In this document: one piece after another, positions 14,363-17,423 of the stretch
How the letters are laid out: each line of letters opens with the position of its first letter
Position numbering within the stretch: position 1 is the first letter of the stretch
Source: Acholeplasmataceae bacterium
GTDB taxonomy: Bacteria > Bacillota > Negativicutes > Acidaminococcales > Acidaminococcaceae
Assembly (NCBI GenBank): GCA_012744295.1
Contig: JAAYIB010000096.1
Location: 1 to 17,423 of the forward strand
Length of the DNA: 17,423 nt
Direction of reading: 5' to 3'
The notes under the pieces: generated by a model
The model's input: the letters and a program-made list of their open reading frames with translations, nothing else
The model's database searches: none
What the model was told of the DNA's origin: nothing
Made by a program: the position numbers and the translations under genes

Positions 14363-15499
14363 ATGGAACTAAGTTTCGCTATCGACAAAATCCCAACTCC
14401 TTACTTCATAGTCGATGAGAAGCGTCTGATCAAAAATCTGGAAATCCTGCAGAGAGTAGAACGTGAGGCCGGCTGCAGCATTCTTCTCGCGCAAAAAGCC
14501 TTCTCGATGTTTTCGCTCTACCCCCTGGTCGGACGTTACATAAGCGGCACGGCGGCAAGCGGATTATACGAGGCAAAGCTGGGCTATGAGGAAATGGACA
14601 AGGAAAACCATGTATTTTCACCGGCCTACAGGGAAGAAGAGTTTGAAGAAATCCTTGAACTGTGTGACCATATCATTTTCAACTCCTTCCCGCAGTGGGA
14701 AAAGTTCAGGGAAAGGGCGCTGCAGACAAGCAAAAAGTTCGGCATACGCATAAACCCCGAGCATTCGACACAGAATCACGCGATCTATGATCCGTGTGCT
14801 CCCGGTTCGCGTCTTGGCGTTACCCGTGCCAATTTCCGGCCGGAACTTTTAGAGGGTATAAGCGGTCTGCATTTCCACACCCTTTGCGAGCAGAATGCAG
14901 ATGCCTTGATTGAAACCCTGGCCGCAGTCGAGCAAAAGTTCGGACCGTATTTTGCGCAGATGGAGTGGGTCAATTTTGGCGGCGGCCATCATATTACCCG
15001 CGCCGATTATGACGTCGAAGCCTTGATTAGGGCAATACGGGAGTTTCGGGAAAAGTACGGGGTCAAGGTCTATCTGGAACCGGGTGAGGCAATTGCCCTG
15101 AACACAGGCTTTCTGGTGGGAACAGTGATGGATATCATTGATAATGATGTTAAAATCGCGGTTTTGGACGTTTCCGCCGCCTGCCATATGCCCGATGTGC
15201 TTGAAATGCCTTATCGGCCGCAAGTAGTCGGGGCCGACCTGCCCGGCAGCAAGCCCTTCACGTATAGGCTTGGAACGCCTACCTGCCTTGCGGGAGACGT
15301 GATTGGCGACTATTCCTTCGACAAATCCCTGGCAATAGGTGACAGGATAGTTTTCTGTGACATGGCGATTTACTCCATGGTCAAGACGAACACCTTTAAC
15401 GGGATGAAACTGCCCGCAATCGCGATTGCAGACATAAATGGCGAAGTCAGGACAGTACGCACCTTCGGTTACGAAGACTTTAAGAACAGGCTTTCATAA
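14363..15499 (+). CDS. nspC: Carboxynorspermidine/carboxyspermidine decarboxylase
   Basis: A 378-residue fold-type III (alanine racemase-like) PLP decarboxylase that removes the carboxyl group from carboxyspermidine or carboxynorspermidine, giving spermidine or norspermidine. The PLP lysine is K45 in LLAQKAFS. The Gly-rich phosphate-binding turn is FGGGHH (205-210), followed by EPGEA (239-243), GTPTCLAGDVIGDY with the active-site Cys (C308) and MAIYSMVKTNTFNG near residues 334-347. The length fits CANSDC and is shorter than diaminopimelate decarboxylase (LysA), the main alternative. It starts two bases after the dehydrogenase stop, with little ribosome site of its own, so coupling is likely. 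It is the last gene of the operon; a strong terminator follows. Confidence 0.93.
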   Translation: MELSFAIDKIPTPYFIVDEKRLIKNLEILQRVEREAGCSILLAQKAFSMFSLYPLVGRYISGTAASGLYEAKLGYEEMDKENHVFSPAYREEEFEEILELCDHIIFNSFPQWEKFRERALQTSKKFGIRINPEHSTQNHAIYDPCAPGSRLGVTRANFRPELLEGISGLHFHTLCEQNADALIETLAAVEQKFGPYFAQMEWVNFGGGHHITRADYDVEALIRAIREFREKYGVKVYLEPGEAIALNTGFLVGTVMDIIDNDVKIAVLDVSAACHMPDVLEMPYRPQVVGADLPGSKPFTYRLGTPTCLAGDVIGDYSFDKSLAIGDRIVFCDMAIYSMVKTNTFNGMKLPAIAIADINGEVRTVRTFGYEDFKNRLS

Positions 15500-15506
15500 G
15501 AACAAG

Positions 15507-15543
15507 AATGCCGGCGGCAGGATTTTGCCGCCGGCATTTTCTT
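15507..15543 (+). terminator. Intrinsic terminator closing the polyamine operon
   Basis: A perfect 13-base-pair stem pairs AATGCCGGCGGCA (15507-15519) with 15526-15538 across a six-base loop, followed by TTTCTT. The 3' arm overlaps the -35 of the next promoter. Confidence 0.9.
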
Positions 15544-15553
15544 GTGGTATACT
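15525..15553 (+). promoter_or_regulatory. Promoter of the rRNA methyltransferase gene, nested in the terminator
   Basis: TTGCCG (15525-15530) lies 17 bases before TATACT (15548-15553), with an extended -10 TGG (15545-15547) just upstream. The -35 lies in the 3' arm of the preceding terminator hairpin. Confidence 0.65.
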
Positions 15554-15599
15554 CAGCATAAATGAAAATGCGGCAATAGAAGAAAAGAGGATGCAACCC

Positions 15600-16823
15600 G
15601 TGAGAGAATACACGAAGTGCCGGATAACCCCGAAGGCGGAGCGCAGCGCAAAAAAAGGACATCCCTGGGTATTTGCGGAAGAAATAACAAAAATCGAAGG
15701 TGAGTACAGAAACGGCGACATTGTTGACGTTATGAGCAGCAAGGGCAGGTATTTGGGCAGCGGCTTCATCAACGACAATTCCAAGATTCGCGTCCGCATT
15801 ATTTCCGCGAATGCCAACGACCAGTTTGACGAAGCCTTTTTCGAGAGACGCCTTCGTTATGCCCTCGAATACAGAAGAACAGTGATGGGAGAGGATTTTA
15901 CCTGCTGCCGCCTGATATTCGGAGAGGCCGATTTCTTCCCCGGACTGACGGTTGACCTGTTCAATGACATCCTGGTCGTCCAGGTTCTTTCGCTTGGAAT
16001 GGAGCTGCGCAAGAACATGCTGTTTGGCTTGCTGGTCAAGCTGCTTGGCGAGTACGGAGTAAGGGTGCAAGGCCTTTACGAACGCAATGACGTGAAAATA
16101 CGCCTGTTGGAGGGGATGCAGGAGCAAACAGGGTTTTATCCTCTCGAGGGAATTGCGAGCGACGCCTGCCCGACGACGACGGTGATCACGGAAAACGGGA
16201 TAAAGTATAACGTCGATATAGCGCATGGCCAGAAAACAGGGTTCTTTCTTGACCAGAAGTACAATCGGCAAGCCGTTGCGCGTATCAGCAAGGGTAAAAG
16301 AGTGCTCGACTGCTTCACCCACACGGGTGCTTTCGGCCTGAACGCGGCGTTCGGAGGAGCGGCTTCGGTAACGGCGGTGGATATTTCGGGCGAAGCAGTT
16401 GCCCTGACGCGTGCCAATATAAGTCTGAACGGCATGGAAGGCAGGATGAAGGCTGTCGAAGCCAATGTTTTTGACCTGTTGACAAAGCTTGTTGATGCTA
16501 AATCCAAGGACTATGACCTCGTCATACTTGACCCGCCCGCATTTACGAAGTCCAGCAGCACCGTTGCAAACGCTCTCCGCGGTTACAAGGAAATAAACAT
16601 GAAGGCTATGAAGCTGCTGCCGCGCGGGGGCTATCTGGCCACCTGTTCCTGCTCCCACTTCATGAAGGAAGACCTTTTTATTAAAATGTTAAGCGACGCA
16701 GCGCATGACGCCGCCGTAACGCTGAGGCAGGTCGAAGTGCGCCAGCAATCGCCCGACCACCCGGTGCTGTGGAACGTGCCGGAAACCTACTATCTGAAGT
16801 TCTTCATCTTCCAGGTAGTCTGA
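15600..16823 (+). CDS. Class I SAM-dependent rRNA methyltransferase, RlmI-like (PUA + MTase)
   Basis: A 407-residue protein with the architecture of RlmI, the 23S rRNA m5C methyltransferase (396 residues in E. coli). An N-terminal PUA-like RNA-binding domain carries GHPWVF (20-25). A central domain leads to GQKTGFFLDQ (210-219), the SAM-binding motif DCFTHTGAFG (237-246), the acidic D261 in TAVDIS and the catalytic-region DPPAFTKS (311-318). CSCSH (349-353) carries the cysteines expected of an m5C-type enzyme. I favour GTG 15600, nine bases after AGAGG (15586-15590). ATG 15591 directly abuts that site and is the alternative. The longer frame from 15438 is rejected because it runs through nspC and the terminator. 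The exact rRNA target is inferred only. Confidence 0.88.
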   Translation: MREYTKCRITPKAERSAKKGHPWVFAEEITKIEGEYRNGDIVDVMSSKGRYLGSGFINDNSKIRVRIISANANDQFDEAFFERRLRYALEYRRTVMGEDFTCCRLIFGEADFFPGLTVDLFNDILVVQVLSLGMELRKNMLFGLLVKLLGEYGVRVQGLYERNDVKIRLLEGMQEQTGFYPLEGIASDACPTTTVITENGIKYNVDIAHGQKTGFFLDQKYNRQAVARISKGKRVLDCFTHTGAFGLNAAFGGAASVTAVDISGEAVALTRANISLNGMEGRMKAVEANVFDLLTKLVDAKSKDYDLVILDPPAFTKSSSTVANALRGYKEINMKAMKLLPRGGYLATCSCSHFMKEDLFIKMLSDAAHDAAVTLRQVEVRQQSPDHPVLWNVPETYYLKFFIFQVV

Positions 16824-16843
16824 GGATATGTCATAAATAGTTC

Positions 16844-16889
16844 ACAAAGAGCTCTTTGTTCTGTGCTACAATGAAGCTGTAGAACAAAG
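16844..16889 (+). promoter_or_regulatory. Extended -10 promoter flanked by inverted repeats (candidate operator)
   Basis: TGCTACAAT gives an extended -10 (TACAAT at 16867-16872). A perfect 16-base palindrome ACAAAGAGCTCTTTGT (16844-16859) covers the -35 region. A second inverted repeat, CTTTGTTCT (16854-16862) with AGAACAAAG (16881-16889), brackets the -10. The same ACAAAG half-site therefore occurs three times in alternating orientation, as expected for a regulator binding over the promoter. Confidence 0.45.
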
Positions 16890-16906
16890 CAAGGGGGCGA
16901 GGTGCA

Positions 16907-17149
16907 ATGCAGATTAAGGTTCTGGGGCCCATGACGAAGTCATGCGAGCTGTTGTTGCAGAACGCGGCCATTGCCGCCAAGAAATTGAAATGCAACGCCC
17001 AGTTTGAAAAGGTAACGGATTTCAGCAAGGTTGTGGCTTACGGAGTGATGGCGCTGCCGGCACTTGTTATCGACGAGAAAGTTGTTGCTTACGGTACGGT
17101 TCTTCCCGTAGAAGACATCATGCAAATAATTCAGCAAATGAACAAGTAG
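16907..17149 (+). CDS. Small thioredoxin-fold protein lacking the first active-site cysteine
   Basis: An 80-residue protein of the small redox-active disulfide / MTH895-like thioredoxin family. It has the beta-alpha-beta start MQIKVLGP, the helix LLLQNAAIAAKKLK, the cis-proline loop MALPALVID (about 48-56) and the C-terminal EDIMQIIQQM helix. Family members carry GxGCxxC after the first strand. Here that segment reads GPMTKSC (7-13), so the first cysteine is Thr10 while the second (C13) is kept. It cannot form the usual CxxC disulfide and may work as a monothiol, in metal binding or as a partner-binding domain. ATG 16907 follows AGGGGG (16892-16897) with good spacing. It is monocistronic, with its own promoter and terminator. 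Confidence 0.82.
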   Translation: MQIKVLGPMTKSCELLLQNAAIAAKKLKCNAQFEKVTDFSKVVAYGVMALPALVIDEKVVAYGTVLPVEDIMQIIQQMNK

Positions 17150-17164
17150 TTAAAAAATGAATAT

Positions 17165-17208
17165 AAAAAAGCAAGGCGCAGACCATTTGGTCTGCGCCTT
17201 GCCTTTTT
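17165..17208 (+). terminator. Intrinsic (probably bidirectional) terminator
   Basis: A perfect 15-base-pair stem pairs GCAAGGCGCAGACCA (17171-17185) with 17188-17202, flanked by A6 on the left and T5 on the right, so it can act on either strand. Confidence 0.93.
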
Positions 17209-17423
17209 GTGTCCAATAAAATAATTTTAAGCCAAAAATCAGAAAATGTCAAAAACGGAGATTGACAAACACTATAAAACGGACAAAAGGATGTTGCTGT
17301 AAGAAATATTGCAGGAAAACAAAAAACAACGTCGAAAGCTATAATTATTATTTGATTTTCAACAAAATGCGTTGAGAAATGCTCTAAAGGCTCTTCATTT
17401 GTTTTATAAAGAAAAACAAGCAA
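17209..17423. other. AT-rich intergenic end of window, no gene seen
   Basis: After the terminator the sequence is strongly AT-rich. I see no ORF with a ribosome site or a recognisable product on either strand. A TTGACA occurs at 17262-17267 but has no acceptable -10 at the right distance. Confidence 0.6.

Noticed and set aside
14363..15499. Diaminopimelate decarboxylase (LysA) for the last operon gene
   Set aside because: It is shorter than LysA, carries CANSDC-type segments (GTPTCLAGDVIGDY, YSMVKTNTFNG) and sits directly beside the matching dehydrogenase.
15438..15599. N-terminal extension of the methyltransferase frame
   Set aside because: It overlaps the end of nspC, the terminator and the promoter. 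The family begins close to the GTG at 15600.
15480..16658. Long minus-strand open frame (392 codons) opposite the methyltransferase
   Set aside because: No family resemblance, no ribosome site, and it spans the terminator. The + strand carries a full set of RlmI-like motifs.
16844..16859. Palindrome as a terminator for the methyltransferase gene
   Set aside because: The stem is AT-rich at its base and has no T-run after it, so an operator role is likelier.
17118..17423. Minus-strand open frame at the window end
   Set aside because: It runs through the terminator and an AT-rich gap and gives a hydrophobic, unrecognisable translation with no ribosome site.

Overview
The window is a chromosomal stretch with every confident gene on the + strand. 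It reads as an anaerobic Bacillota (Firmicutes) genome. Negativicutes or Clostridia are the best guess, inferred from strong AGGAGG-type ribosome sites, GTG and TTG starts, a SAM-I riboswitch, a two-subunit oxygen-sensitive fumarase, a Bacillus-type AAT-fold arginine decarboxylase and a rph-rdgB-yfcE cluster. I see no transposase, phage gene, CRISPR, tRNA or rRNA.

Layout. (1) 48-4836 is a tight five-gene run: a hydantoinase/oxoprolinase-like protein, a histone-deacetylase-family hydrolase with a C-terminal Cys4 zinc-ribbon-like tail, RNase PH, XTP/dITP pyrophosphatase and a YfcE-type phosphoesterase. (2) 4914-7579 holds malic enzyme plus the alpha and beta subunits of class I fumarase (fumarate - malate - pyruvate), closed by a strong terminator. 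(3) 7645-8736 is a promoter, a complete SAM-I (S-box) riboswitch with an intrinsic terminator, and a lone methionine-binding lipoprotein gene, metQ. (4) 8737-9226 is a 490-base gap with a terminator, a candidate promoter and an unassigned, hairpin-rich leader before speD. (5) 9227-15499 is a six-gene polyamine operon: speD, speA, speE, speB, carboxy(nor)spermidine dehydrogenase and carboxy(nor)spermidine decarboxylase. (6) 15507-17202 holds an RlmI-like rRNA methyltransferase and a small thioredoxin-fold protein lacking its first active-site cysteine, each with its own candidate promoter and bounded by terminators.

The most notable content is the polyamine operon. It encodes two chemically different ways of adding an aminopropyl group. 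One uses decarboxylated SAM (SpeD/SpeE). The other uses aspartate semialdehyde by reductive condensation and decarboxylation (CASDH/CANSDC). The arginine decarboxylase and an agmatinase-like ureohydrolase lie in the same operon. Either spermidine is made redundantly, or the two systems act in series or on different acceptors (agmatine, putrescine, spermidine) to give another polyamine. The operon sits directly behind a SAM-sensing methionine-uptake gene and has a long, apparently structured leader that matches no RNA family I recognise.
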